From contig OZ243045.1 of NCBI GenBank assembly GCA_965212125.1, positions 124,001-188,000 of the forward strand: 64,000 nt of DNA, given 5' to 3'. The stretch comes from CAYRJD01 sp965212125. GTDB taxonomy: Bacteria; Actinomycetota; Acidimicrobiia; Acidimicrobiales; Poriferisodalaceae. Within the stretch, counting starts at the first letter, position 1. The number at the start of each line of letters is the position of its first letter. The notes under the pieces are model-generated. The model had not been told where the DNA came from, did no database searches, and was given only the letters and a program-made list of their open reading frames with translations. A program made the translations under genes and the position numbers. Shown here piece after piece: positions 17,921-26,820 of this stretch.

Positions 17921-19432
17921 TTGGATCAGAGATTTGAAGATGCCACAGCTTTAGCGGGCGCCATTTCGGCGGGGGAGCTTTCTGCCGCCGAGGCGTTTGA
18001 ACACTGCGCTGAACGTTTTGAGGCGCTCAACTCCACGCTTAACGCGATCATTCATCCGCGCCTGGAGCAGGCACAAGAGCAGGCACAAGCACAAGCGGCC
18101 GCGGCTGCATCGCCGAGCACAAGATCACCAGACACAAGCCAGCCGCAACCATTGGCGGGCGTGCCGATCGCAGTCAAAGATCTTGGCTGCGACCAGCTAG
18201 GCGAACCCCATCACCGTGGCTCCAAATTTCTGGCGCAAGCTGGCTGGCGTGAACCGCAGGACAGCTTTTTGTTTCAGAGGCTGTCTGCCGCGGGCGCGGT
18301 CTCTATCGGGCGAACCAACACGCCAGAGTTCGGAAGCACCATCACCACCGAACCGCTCCACTACGGCGCTACCGCCAATCCCTGGAATCTGGACTACTCA
18401 CCGGGCGGCTCAAGCGGCGGCTCGGCGGCGGCGGTCGCGGCTGGCATCGTGCCGGTGGCGCACGGCAATGATGGCGGCGGATCTATTCGGATTCCGGCAA
18501 GTGCCTGCGGGCTTGTCGGGCTGAAGCCTTCACGCGGGCGGGTTTCGGTTGGACCGCGGCTGGGCGAACACAGCGGCGGCTTAGCGGCGGACGGCATGCT
18601 CACCCGCACGGTGCGAGACGCGGCGTTGTGTATGGACATAATCAGCGCACCGGTGGCTGGCGACCCCTACACCGCGCCCCACCCGCAGGCTGCTTTCCTG
18701 AGTCGTTCCAGCGGTGCCCGTTCTAGCGGTGGCGCACGGCTAAAAATCGCGGCGTTTAGCGGTCGGTGCTCGGCGCCGATCAAAACCACGGTTGATGCGG
18801 CGGCCGGACTGCTCGCCGATCTGGGACACGAAGTTACGCCCGACAGCTATCCCGGTGACTGGTTTGACCCGGAGATGGGCGACCATCTGCAGGTGGTTCG
18901 CTCCATCGGCATAGCTGCGCAGCTGGCTTACTGGGCCAAGCGGGTAGGGCAGCCCGTCGGCGAGGAAGACGTAGAGCCCTCCAACTGGTGGGCGGCTGAG
19001 TTGGGGCGCAGCTTGCCGGGTTCGGCGTATGTGACCTCTCTGGGTTGGCTGGCGCAATGGCGCCGCCGGGTTGCGCAGTTTTGGGCGCCGGGTCAGTTTG
19101 ATCTTTTTCTAACGCCTGTTTTGGCTGACGTAACTCCGCAGCTAGGGGATCTGTCAGACCCGGTTGAGGGATCGCGGCGCTTGCACGACCTGCTGGGATT
19201 TGTAGATCAAGCCAACGCCACAGGTCAGCCGGCTATTTCGTTGCCGACCGCCATGGTTGATGTAGCTACAGCCCGGCTGCCGGTCGGAGTTCAGCTAACG
19301 GCCGCCTATGGCGGTGAGGCTTTGTTGTTGGATGTAGCTCAGCAAGTCAGCGACGCAGGCGGTTTTGTCGCTCTGCCTGATTTGTTCGGGCCTGATTTGT
19401 TCGGGCCCGATCTGCCCGGCGGACAGGCTTAG
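17921..19432 (+). CDS. Amidase, amidase-signature family (second of tandem pair)
   Basis: A 503-residue paralogue of the preceding amidase, with Lys86 (AVKDLG), cis-Ser164 (GGSSGGS) and Ser188 (GNDGGGSIRIPA). The two share long identical segments (TNTPEFG, NPWNLDYS, SAAAVAAGIVP, GLKPSRGRVS) but differ in the substrate-facing C-terminal half, so they likely differ in specificity. The start is TTG at 17921. Residues 50-66 are a Gln/Ala-rich insertion from short duplications, and the C-terminus carries a duplicated LFGPD element. It probably forms an operon with the first amidase and the small membrane protein gene that follows after 9 bases. Confidence 0.9.
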   Translation: MDQRFEDATALAGAISAGELSAAEAFEHCAERFEALNSTLNAIIHPRLEQAQEQAQAQAAAAASPSTRSPDTSQPQPLAGVPIAVKDLGCDQLGEPHHRGSKFLAQAGWREPQDSFLFQRLSAAGAVSIGRTNTPEFGSTITTEPLHYGATANPWNLDYSPGGSSGGSAAAVAAGIVPVAHGNDGGGSIRIPASACGLVGLKPSRGRVSVGPRLGEHSGGLAADGMLTRTVRDAALCMDIISAPVAGDPYTAPHPQAAFLSRSSGARSSGGARLKIAAFSGRCSAPIKTTVDAAAGLLADLGHEVTPDSYPGDWFDPEMGDHLQVVRSIGIAAQLAYWAKRVGQPVGEEDVEPSNWWAAELGRSLPGSAYVTSLGWLAQWRRRVAQFWAPGQFDLFLTPVLADVTPQLGDLSDPVEGSRRLHDLLGFVDQANATGQPAISLPTAMVDVATARLPVGVQLTAAYGGEALLLDVAQQVSDAGGFVALPDLFGPDLFGPDLPGGQA

Positions 19433-19441
19433 ATAGCAGAT

Positions 19442-20101
19442 ATGGCTAGCGCAGACAAGCCCTCGCCCCGCTGGATTCAGCGGGTGGAAGAGCACACCGG
19501 GCGCGTCTGCCTGGCCGCGGTATTGGTGCGCGATCAAGAGTGGGCAACCCGGCGGCGCTGGTCGTTCACATCGCATGGGGCGGTGTTTTTGATTGGCGTT
19601 TTGCTGATGACCACGCTCGGCCCAGGTTGGGTGTTAGTCCCGCTGGCAACGGTTGCTCATCAGTTTGTTTATGAGCCGAAACGGTTACTGGTCGCTACTG
19701 CGACGGGGCTGGAGGTGGTGGAGCTAAGAGCGCGCAGCGTTGAAACCGTTGCTCAGATACCGGTCGGATCTAGTGCTGAGATGACGCTGCGACCCGATCA
19801 ACCTCAAGTGCGCCTAGCGATACTCCAGCAAACCCGGCTGGCCGGGCAAGAGGACGCAGCGCCGCCTGTGCTAGCCGAACCTGAACTAGCCGAACCTGCG
19901 CTGGACGAGTCTGCGTTAGCCGAGGGGGTACCGACTGAAGAAGCGCTAGCCGAGCCTGTGCCAGCCGAGCCTGCGCTAGCCGAGGGAGCACCGCCGGCAG
20001 AGGTGCCTCTGTGGGAGGGCACGGTGAGCGGCAACGACCTAAAGCTGGCCGAGGAGATCATTCGGGCTGGCGGCGGCGAGCCGGTCCGCATCACGCAATA
20101 A
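19442..20101 (+). CDS. Small membrane protein with acidic repeat tail
   Basis: A 219-residue protein that I do not recognise. The N-terminal 110 residues hold a hydrophobic stretch (about 40-75, with a GPGW turn that may split it into two helices) and a short domain ending near VETVAQIP, which looks like a PH-like or YdbT-like fold but is too short to call. Residues 138-190 are an acidic low-complexity tail of repeated AEPxLAE elements. It begins 9 bases after the amidase gene. Codon use is like its neighbours, so it appears to be a real gene. Confidence 0.6.
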   Translation: MASADKPSPRWIQRVEEHTGRVCLAAVLVRDQEWATRRRWSFTSHGAVFLIGVLLMTTLGPGWVLVPLATVAHQFVYEPKRLLVATATGLEVVELRARSVETVAQIPVGSSAEMTLRPDQPQVRLAILQQTRLAGQEDAAPPVLAEPELAEPALDESALAEGVPTEEALAEPVPAEPALAEGAPPAEVPLWEGTVSGNDLKLAEEIIRAGGGEPVRITQ

Positions 20102-20125
20102 AGCAACCCAACTAACTTGCGGGTT

Positions 20126-21046
20126 GTGAGACTGTTTCGTTACCACCGCAAGGCCGATGGATCTTCCGGTGGGGCTCGCTCTGCTGGGGCTCATGTAGCT
20201 GAGGCTCGCGTCGGTGTTGCCAGCGCGGGCGGCGAGGGTGTCGTTGATGTGCAAGCTCACGATCTCACCGACCGACACGACCAGCCGATAACGACCATTT
20301 CCCAGGCGCTCCACCCGGAGGCAATTGACCTAGTGCGTGACTTGGCCCAGCGTGATCCCAATCTGAGCTGGGACGAAATCTCATATGCGGTTCCGGTTGA
20401 GATCGGCTCAAAGCTGCTATGTGCGGGCGCCAACTTCCACAAGAAATATCCACTTGGCGGAGATGTGCAGCCTCCCTCGCAGCCTGTCTATTTCAACAAG
20501 CCGCCGGGCATCTTGGCGGCGCACGGCGAACCGTTGGTGGCGCCAGCGGTTTCGGAGCAGTTGGATTACGAGGCAGAGATGGCTGTGGTCATCGGAAAAC
20601 CTGGTCGCCACATTGACCCAAGCGATGCCCAAGACCACGTGGCGGGCTACACGATCATGAATGACGGATCGGTCAGAAACTGGCAGCGCCACAGCGTGGC
20701 GGCGGGCAAAAACTTCTTTATGGCGGGCTCGCTCGGTCCTTGGATTGTCACCGCCGATGAGATCGTCGAAACCACTAATCCAGCGCAGATGCGGATCAGC
20801 AGCGCAGTCAATGGCGAACGGCGTCAGGATGCAGAGATCTCAGAGATGATCTTTAGCGTCGCCGAGCTGGTTTCGTATCTTTCGAAAATCGTTCCGCTGG
20901 CTCCGGGCGATGTGATCTCCACTGGCTCACCCGAAGGCACCGGTGGCTCCCATGATCCCCCGCAATGGCTAAAGCCAGGCGACACAGTTGAGTGCGAGCT
21001 AACCGGCGTCGGCACGCTAAGCAACTTCGTGATCCCCGAGCGTTAG
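20126..21046 (+). CDS. Fumarylacetoacetate hydrolase (FAH) family protein
   Basis: A 306-residue FAH-fold enzyme. Metal ligands are visible as Glu149 and Glu151 in LDYEAEMAVVIG and Asp180 in TIMNDGSVR; the C-terminal PGDVISTGSPEGTGG loop is typical. Members hydrolyse C-C bonds of 2,4-dioxo acids, isomerise or decarboxylate aromatic-pathway intermediates, or decarboxylate oxaloacetate. The GTG at 20126 gives the common MRLFRY start; TTG at 20117 is also possible. Residues 12-40 form a Gly/Ala/Val-rich insertion. It ends with TAG, followed directly by two 12-bp spacer repeats. Confidence 0.88.
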   Translation: MRLFRYHRKADGSSGGARSAGAHVAEARVGVASAGGEGVVDVQAHDLTDRHDQPITTISQALHPEAIDLVRDLAQRDPNLSWDEISYAVPVEIGSKLLCAGANFHKKYPLGGDVQPPSQPVYFNKPPGILAAHGEPLVAPAVSEQLDYEAEMAVVIGKPGRHIDPSDAQDHVAGYTIMNDGSVRNWQRHSVAAGKNFFMAGSLGPWIVTADEIVETTNPAQMRISSAVNGERRQDAEISEMIFSVAELVSYLSKIVPLAPGDVISTGSPEGTGGSHDPPQWLKPGDTVECELTGVGTLSNFVIPER

Positions 21047-21067
21047 CAAGCCAGCTAGCAAGCCAGC
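21044..21067. repeat. 12-bp perfect tandem duplication at the end of the FAH gene
   Basis: TAGCAAGCCAGC occurs twice in a row; the first copy begins with the stop codon of the FAH-family gene. A further partial copy follows. Confidence 0.9.
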
Positions 21068-21118
21068 GAGCTAGCAAACCGAACGCCAGCTGTAGCCACG
21101 ACTACCAAATCCGACCTT

Positions 21119-22525
21119 TTGGCGGTACCGTGGCACCCCGTGTGCGTACCGCTGCCTGAGCAAGAAAAGCTGCAAGCACCGCGCCCCAGCACCAAGCCAT
21201 TCAACAGAAGCCGCCGCTGGGCATCCGCGCTAGCGGCGTTAATCATTGTTGCGGGGTTGTTTTTACCGTTGAACGCAGCGTCGGCTCAATCAACCAACAT
21301 CAGCGACGAAGAGCTAGCAAGGGTAAAAGCCGAGTTACAAGCCGAGCTAGCGGCCGATAGGCGTGTCCGCGCAGAGCATCAAAAAAAGGTGCATGAGCAA
21401 ACCCGCCAGGTGCTGGATTCACGCGGCGATGTAACCGACATCGAACAAGCGCTGCACCAAGTGCAAGGTCTGTTAGCCGGTCAGCGGACAATTTTGCAGG
21501 CAGCCGAGCTAGAAGTTGAGGTAGCCCAAGCCAACGTGGATGCGGCGCAACAGCGTGTAAAGGAATTGTCAGAGCTACAACACGAGCTGACCCGGCGAGT
21601 CAATGAGCTAATAATCCAGACATATATCGGCCGTGACGCCACCTTGGAGGGTTCGCTAGGTCTTGCTCGCACCGGGGACATTTATGAAGCCGCACGCATC
21701 CAAACTCTGGTTGGAGTTGTGTACGGCGACCTACGCACTACTTCCGATCAGTTGCATGCCGTAGAGGTGGATGCCGAGCAGGCCGTGTGGAAGTTTGAAG
21801 CTGCGGTAGAGCGGCTGCAAATCAAACAAGCAGACGCGGAACTTAAAGAGACCGAGCTAGTTGAGAGCGTTGAGCTACAGCACGACTTTTATCAACAGGT
21901 AAATGAGCGCTATGAGTCTGCTTTGTATGAGGCGCAAGCTCTGCAGGAAATCGACGACCAGTTTTCGGCGGAGGTTCAAAACACCGCAGACAGATTGGGC
22001 GCAGTGGTCGCCGAACAAGACCGCCGCACCGCAGCCCGGCTAGCGGCAGAGCGGCGTGCGCGTGAGCGGCTGATTGCTGAGGCTCTAGCGCGCGAAGGCA
22101 CTGCGCGTGCTCCAACGACTGCCAGCGTGCCCGCTAGCCAGCTAAGAACGGTGCGCGGCATCCGCGTGCATGAGTCAATCTTTGTGAACCTGCTGAACTT
22201 GCTTGAGGCTGCCGAAGAAGACGGCATAGTGCTTGGCGGTGGCGGTTACCGCAGCTCAAGCTCACAAATTGCGCTGCGGCGCTTTCACTGCGGTAGCAGC
22301 AACTATTCGGTCTATCGCAAGCCAGCCTCGCAGTGCCGACCGCCCACAGCCCGCCCCGGCTACTCAATGCATGAGCGGGGATTAGCGGTGGACTTCACCC
22401 ACAACGGCCGCGCCATTACCAGCCGCAGTTCGGCGGCATATCGCTGGCTAAGGAGCAACGCCGGCAGATACGGATTCAAAAATCTGCCCAGTGAGCCCTG
22501 GCACTGGTCAACGAACGGCAACTAG
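21119..22525 (+). CDS. Secreted coiled-coil M15 (VanY-type) D-Ala-D-Ala carboxypeptidase
   Basis: A protein of up to 468 residues. A basic then hydrophobic signal peptide (RSRRW...AALIIVAGLFLPLNAASA) is followed by long heptad-rich coiled coil (about 60-340) like the PcsB/RipA N-terminal regions, and a C-terminal M15B peptidase domain. Zinc ligands are His418 and Asp425 in SMHERGLAVDF and His462 in EPWHW. It should trim cell-wall peptides outside the membrane, with the coiled coil mediating regulation or localisation as in FtsEX-linked hydrolases. TTG 21119 or GTG 21140 may start it; no clear ribosome-binding site distinguishes them. Confidence 0.88.
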   Translation: MAVPWHPVCVPLPEQEKLQAPRPSTKPFNRSRRWASALAALIIVAGLFLPLNAASAQSTNISDEELARVKAELQAELAADRRVRAEHQKKVHEQTRQVLDSRGDVTDIEQALHQVQGLLAGQRTILQAAELEVEVAQANVDAAQQRVKELSELQHELTRRVNELIIQTYIGRDATLEGSLGLARTGDIYEAARIQTLVGVVYGDLRTTSDQLHAVEVDAEQAVWKFEAAVERLQIKQADAELKETELVESVELQHDFYQQVNERYESALYEAQALQEIDDQFSAEVQNTADRLGAVVAEQDRRTAARLAAERRARERLIAEALAREGTARAPTTASVPASQLRTVRGIRVHESIFVNLLNLLEAAEEDGIVLGGGGYRSSSSQIALRRFHCGSSNYSVYRKPASQCRPPTARPGYSMHERGLAVDFTHNGRAITSRSSAAYRWLRSNAGRYGFKNLPSEPWHWSTNGN

Positions 22526-22571
22526 CGCTTGATAGGAGCTAGTTTGCGGTTATGCACCTAGCGAAGCTCAC

Positions 22572-24533
22572 ATGCATCTAGAAAAGCTCACTAGCCCAGC
22601 CGACCTAAGAGCGCTTAGCAGTGATGAGCTTGGCGAGCTCTGCGAGGAGATCCGCAGCTTCATCGTTAAGACCGTGTCGCGCATCGGCGGCCATCTTGGT
22701 TCCAACTTGGGAGCCGTTGAACTAACCGTTGCGCTGCACCGCGTGTTTGAATCGCCCCGTGATGTAATCGTCTGGGACACCGGGCATCAGGCATACGTCC
22801 ACAAGTTGATTACCGGCCGGCGAGCCGAGTTTGAAACCCTGCGGCAGCGTGACGGGCTGTCGGGCTATCCGAGCACCGCCGAATCGCCTCACGATGTGGT
22901 GGAAAACAGCCACGCCTCCACTTCTCTTAGCTGGGCCTCAGGACTCGTCGCAGGTTTTGATCTAACCGGCAGCACCCACCGGCGTGCGATCGCAGTTATC
23001 GGCGACGGCTCAATGACCGGCGGGATGGCGTTTGAGGCGCTCAACAATCTGGGGCACTACCGGCAAAGGGCGCTGATCGTGCTTAACGACAACGGCCGTT
23101 CATACGCGCCGACGATCAGCCGACTTTCCACTGCCATGTCGCGCTTGCGCCAATCGCCGCACTATGTACACAGCCGCCGCACGGTGGCAAATCTGCTTGA
23201 TCGAGTGCCGCTTGGCGACGGAGTGCTGCGCGGGTTGGAGAGTGCGGCTGCCGCATTACGGGAGTTGTGGGAGCCGCCAGCGTTTTTTGAAACCATGGGC
23301 GTGCGCTATCTGGGGCCGGTAGACGGACACGACATTGCCGCCATGGAATCGTCGTTGCGTGATGCTGCGGCCTACACCGAGGGGCCGGTGGTGGTGCACG
23401 TGATGACCCAAAAGGGTCGTGGCTATGAGCCAGCCGAGCGTGACGAAATAAAACACCTGCACGACACTGGGCTGTTTGATCCCGCAATCGGACCCGAGGT
23501 TGCGCAGACAAAATCGCTTGAGCTGTCGTCTGAGATGACGCCTGAGATAGCGCCTGAGCTGCCACGCGATTACACGTCTGCGTTCACTGCGACCTTGCTT
23601 GATGCCGCCGAACGTGATCAGCGCATCGTGGCGATCACCGCTGCGATGGGCGGGTCGACCGGCTTGTTGCCATTCCAGGAGCGTTTTGAAGATCGCTTTT
23701 TTGATGTCGGCATTGCCGAACAGCACGCGCTCACCTCTGCGGCTGGCATGGCAAAGGCGGGTTTGCGGCCGGTGGTGGCGATCTATTCCACTTTCCTGGC
23801 AAGAGGGTTTGACCAGGCTCTGTACGACATTGGCCTACACGGGTTGCCGGTGATCTTGTGCGTTGATCGAGCGGGAGTCACCGGCCCGGACGGTGCATCG
23901 CATCACGGCCTCTACGACATTGCCATGTATGCGCGCGTGCCTGGCGCGACGATCATGGCTCCGTCGTCAACCCAAGAGCTGGCCGTGATGTTTGACCAGG
24001 CGCTTGAGGTGACCGACGGACCGGTTGTAATCCGCTGGCCGCGTGGCGCGGCCCACCACAGCGACGAGGTCGGCTCGGGGCTCAATGCTCGGCAGCTGCT
24101 TTCCGCCAGCGGCGGTGACAGACGCGACGCCACTAGCGACGTCACCAGCAAAGACGTGTGCCTGCTGGCAGCGGGCAAGATGCTGCACGTCGCCGAACAA
24201 GCCGCACAGCTGCTGGAAGAAGAAGGCGTGAAGGCTTCGCTTTGGGACCCGCGGATTCTGAAACCGCTTGATGGCCGCATGCTGCGAGACGCCTGCGATC
24301 ACCGACTTGTCGTGACGATTGAAGATGGCGTTTGCGTGGGAGGGTTCGGCAGCTTGGTCAATGACAATCTGCAACGGCGAAATCAGGCGGTCGTGCCGCG
24401 TGTTTTGCAACTAGGAACGCCAGATGAGTACTTGCCGCACGGCGCCGCAGCGGAGATTCATGCCGAGGTCGGGTTAGATCCGGCTGGCATCGCCGCGTCG
24501 GTTCGCAAAATGCTGGGGTACCTGACCGGCTAA
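22572..24533 (+). CDS. dxs: 1-deoxy-D-xylulose-5-phosphate synthase
   Basis: A 653-residue thiamine-diphosphate enzyme that condenses pyruvate and glyceraldehyde 3-phosphate in the first step of the MEP isoprenoid pathway. The TPP/Mg motif is GDGSMTGG (144-151) with the matching NDN (172-174); the early GGHLGSNLG and DTGHQAYVHK segments and the middle-domain DRAGVTGPDGASHHG segment are canonical. Length is normal. ATG at 22572 gives MHLEKL; the bases before it contain a near-copy of the start region (ATGCACCTAGCGAAGCTCAC), another short duplication. No other MEP gene is adjacent. Confidence 0.95.
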   Translation: MHLEKLTSPADLRALSSDELGELCEEIRSFIVKTVSRIGGHLGSNLGAVELTVALHRVFESPRDVIVWDTGHQAYVHKLITGRRAEFETLRQRDGLSGYPSTAESPHDVVENSHASTSLSWASGLVAGFDLTGSTHRRAIAVIGDGSMTGGMAFEALNNLGHYRQRALIVLNDNGRSYAPTISRLSTAMSRLRQSPHYVHSRRTVANLLDRVPLGDGVLRGLESAAAALRELWEPPAFFETMGVRYLGPVDGHDIAAMESSLRDAAAYTEGPVVVHVMTQKGRGYEPAERDEIKHLHDTGLFDPAIGPEVAQTKSLELSSEMTPEIAPELPRDYTSAFTATLLDAAERDQRIVAITAAMGGSTGLLPFQERFEDRFFDVGIAEQHALTSAAGMAKAGLRPVVAIYSTFLARGFDQALYDIGLHGLPVILCVDRAGVTGPDGASHHGLYDIAMYARVPGATIMAPSSTQELAVMFDQALEVTDGPVVIRWPRGAAHHSDEVGSGLNARQLLSASGGDRRDATSDVTSKDVCLLAAGKMLHVAEQAAQLLEEEGVKASLWDPRILKPLDGRMLRDACDHRLVVTIEDGVCVGGFGSLVNDNLQRRNQAVVPRVLQLGTPDEYLPHGAAAEIHAEVGLDPAGIAASVRKMLGYLTG

Positions 24534-24572
24534 CCGGCCAACCGGCCAACCGGCCAACCGGCTAACCAGCCA
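24525..24572. repeat. Six 8-bp tandem repeats overlapping the dxs stop codon
   Basis: ACCGGC(C/T)A is repeated with period 8 from 24525 to about 24572, the sixth unit with one change. It begins in the last two codons of dxs, includes its TAA stop and fills the spacer to the convergent gene. Confidence 0.93.
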
Positions 24573-24590
24573 GCGGGCTAACTAACGGGC

Positions 24591-25985
24591 CTAGTTAGCG
24601 GGGCGAGCTTTCCAGAAGTAGTTGTGAATGCCCTGGGCGGTGTACAACCGGCGGAAGGTCATTTCAACGCGATCGCCGATGGCGACCGTTTCGGGATCAA
24701 CATCGGTCATTTCGGCTTGGAAGCGGCCGCCGCCATCAAAGTCGATCACTACCGCGACAACCGGCGGCGATAACGAGAACGCCAAGCGGTCAACGGTGAA
24801 GGTCGCAATGGTGGCGGGCACGTCAGACATAGGGATTCGCTCCATGTCGTCCAACGCGCCACCGTCCATTGACACCCGCATGGGTGGCAGATGAATCGCC
24901 CCGGAGGAACGATCCTTTGACCCAACGAAGGCGTATTTCCAGTCTTCGGCACGCGAAATCGGTGGCGCTCCGGGCCGATCCGGGTCAGGCCGGCGAGGGG
25001 GCTCACGGTTGAGAAAGCCCCGCCAGGTGAGGTATTTGTTGTAGTCGAGATCGCTGTTGCCGGCCTCTATTTGTGAGCTAACGGTTTTGTTTGGCACGTA
25101 GTCGGCTATCGCATCGGTTGTGCGCAGCAAACCAGCCGTGCAGCCGTCGGCCAGATGCACCAGAAGAATCGTCTCACCGGGTGCGGCGGTGTCGAGCGCG
25201 CTAGCCAGCAGCAAACCCATGTGGGCGGAACCCGTGTTGCCAATCTGAGCGGTCAGATCGTCGACCAGTTTGTCGCCCGCAATGCGGTTGAGTGCGCGCA
25301 CCGCTCGGGCGTGCAACCCGGTGATGATCACCTTGTCAACGTTGTCTATGTCTAGGTCGGCCGATTTGAGCGACCGCTCAATTGCATCATGCGCCAGCGG
25401 TAGGTACGCCTGCTCGCCGAATCGTTCTTCCCAAAGGCGTGAAGCGGGATCGCCCGGCTGGCGGTAGCGGTCAAGAAACTCAGCGGTCGCTTGGGCGCCG
25501 CCAATCCATTCGGCGATTATTGGCGCGTCGGTGTCTTCGCCAAATAACAGCGCTGAGGCACCGTCGCCGCCTTGGGCTTCGTCGGTGCTGGTCGGGTTGC
25601 CCGTGCGCAGGTCGGACATGACTACCAGGTTGATTCCCGGCATTTCAGATCCTGCGCCGATAGCGCCTTCGGCGGAGCGGGGGGAGCCGCCCAGGTCAAC
25701 AGCCCACACGTCTTGGTCTAGGTCGAGCGCGGCGTGGATGGCGTTGGCGTTGGTCTTGTCGAGGTAGGCGGGGTTTGTGGTGGACAACAGAACCGCATTA
25801 GGAGTTATTTCGCGGCCGCGCAAGCAGTTGCGGGCGGCCTCAACACCCATGGTGGTGGTGTCTTCATCAAAGTTTGCGACTGCGCGATGACCACGACCGC
25901 CGCCAGCACCCATCGCCGCGGTGATCTTTGACCTATCAAGCCTGTAATACGGCAGGTACGTGCCGTAACCAATAATGCCTCTCAC
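24591..25985 (-). CDS. HMG-CoA synthase-like (thiolase-fold) protein with C-terminal OB-fold (DUF35) domain
   Basis: A 464-residue fusion. Residues 1-340 resemble 3-hydroxy-3-methylglutaryl-CoA synthase/ketoacyl synthase III (start RGIIGYGTYLPYYRLDRS); residues about 360-464 resemble the OB-fold part of DUF35 proteins, here without the usual zinc-ribbon cysteines. In archaea, thiolase and HMG-CoA synthase pair with a separate DUF35 protein that binds CoA, so the fusion makes sense. The nucleophile region reads VDLGGSPRSAEG, with no Cys; the only cysteines are at 54 and 282. It may therefore not be a normal condensing enzyme. A mevalonate role is unlikely because dxs is next door. Confidence 0.78.
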   Translation of the reverse strand: MRGIIGYGTYLPYYRLDRSKITAAMGAGGGRGHRAVANFDEDTTTMGVEAARNCLRGREITPNAVLLSTTNPAYLDKTNANAIHAALDLDQDVWAVDLGGSPRSAEGAIGAGSEMPGINLVVMSDLRTGNPTSTDEAQGGDGASALLFGEDTDAPIIAEWIGGAQATAEFLDRYRQPGDPASRLWEERFGEQAYLPLAHDAIERSLKSADLDIDNVDKVIITGLHARAVRALNRIAGDKLVDDLTAQIGNTGSAHMGLLLASALDTAAPGETILLVHLADGCTAGLLRTTDAIADYVPNKTVSSQIEAGNSDLDYNKYLTWRGFLNREPPRRPDPDRPGAPPISRAEDWKYAFVGSKDRSSGAIHLPPMRVSMDGGALDDMERIPMSDVPATIATFTVDRLAFSLSPPVVAVVIDFDGGGRFQAEMTDVDPETVAIGDRVEMTFRRLYTAQGIHNYFWKARPAN

Positions 25986-26082
25986 TTGTTTCCCCTAACC
26001 GGTCGACAAAGCGCTGCCAGGCGCCAGGTGCGGCAGTCTAGGGCGCGTGAGATGGCGGCTAAAAATAGCTAGCTGAAGCTGA

Positions 26083-26727
26083 CTAGCTGAAGTAGGGGTT
26101 TTCGCCGCTTTCGTGGTCGGTTATGTCAACCACGTTTTCAATCTCTGGAATCAGCTCGCGCAGCGTGCGTTCAATGCCAGCGGTGATGGTCGCATTGGCC
26201 ATGCCGCAACCCTGACAACCGCCACCTAGGCGCACAACCACGGTGTCGCCTTCAATTCTGACCAGTTCGGCAAAGCCGCCGTGCGCCGCGATTGACGGGT
26301 TGATGCGCTTTAGCAGCACTTCGTTTACGTTGTCTTCAATCGTGCCGTCTAGCTCTAGCACTGCGTTGGGGCCAAGGTCGGGGCGATTCGGATTGCGCAG
26401 CACCAGGCCGGCTTGTTGTTCGCCAGCTGGAACGTCAAGCGTCGCGCCGTTGAGCTTGCTTATGTCGCGATCCGGGACTAGCACCGTCAAGCCGTCGCCA
26501 ACCTGAAAGGGCACGTCGGACGGGTCGGCCTCAATCATTAGCTCAAATGCCAGGTCGTAGGTGTAATCAACTCCGTTGACGCCGGTTATCTCGATGCGCA
26601 GCGCCAGCTTGTCTGAATCGGCTTCGTTGTCGCGTAGCGCCAATATCTGTTTGCGAGCCGGCTCGGTGATGTCAATGCTGGTACGAGCATCAACATCGCT
26701 CATTGCCGCTTCAACTGTGCTGGCCAT
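26083..26727 (-). CDS. Fe-S biogenesis protein, NfuA/NifU C-terminal type
   Basis: A 214-residue protein with a degenerate A-type (HesB/IscA-like) N-terminal domain, lacking its cysteines, and a C-terminal NifU domain with the cluster-binding CxxC in GGGCQGCGMANAT. This is the NfuA architecture: a carrier that delivers 4Fe-4S clusters to target enzymes. ATG at 26727 or 26703 can start it. It is upstream of the HMG-CoA-synthase-like gene on the same strand, with about 97 bases between them. Confidence 0.88.
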   Translation of the reverse strand: MASTVEAAMSDVDARTSIDITEPARKQILALRDNEADSDKLALRIEITGVNGVDYTYDLAFELMIEADPSDVPFQVGDGLTVLVPDRDISKLNGATLDVPAGEQQAGLVLRNPNRPDLGPNAVLELDGTIEDNVNEVLLKRINPSIAAHGGFAELVRIEGDTVVVRLGGGCQGCGMANATITAGIERTLRELIPEIENVVDITDHESGENPYFS

Positions 26728-26768
26728 ATGGTTTCAGTCTATGGCGTGGCGGGCTGGCCCAAGGTTGC

Positions 26769-26820
26769 GGGGCTGGCCGACCGTGCTTAGCCGACCGGGG
26801 CTGGCCGACCGGGGCTGGCT
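26769..26820. repeat. GGGGCTGGCCGACC spacer repeat
   Basis: The 14-mer occurs at 26769-26782 and 26797-26810, with a partial third copy to 26820 running into the stop codon of the 46-residue membrane protein gene. Confidence 0.85.

Noticed and set aside
24525..24572. A CRISPR array or att site at the short repeats
   Set aside because: Units are 8 bp in direct contact with no spacers, no cas or integrase gene is near, and other spacers carry unrelated repeats.
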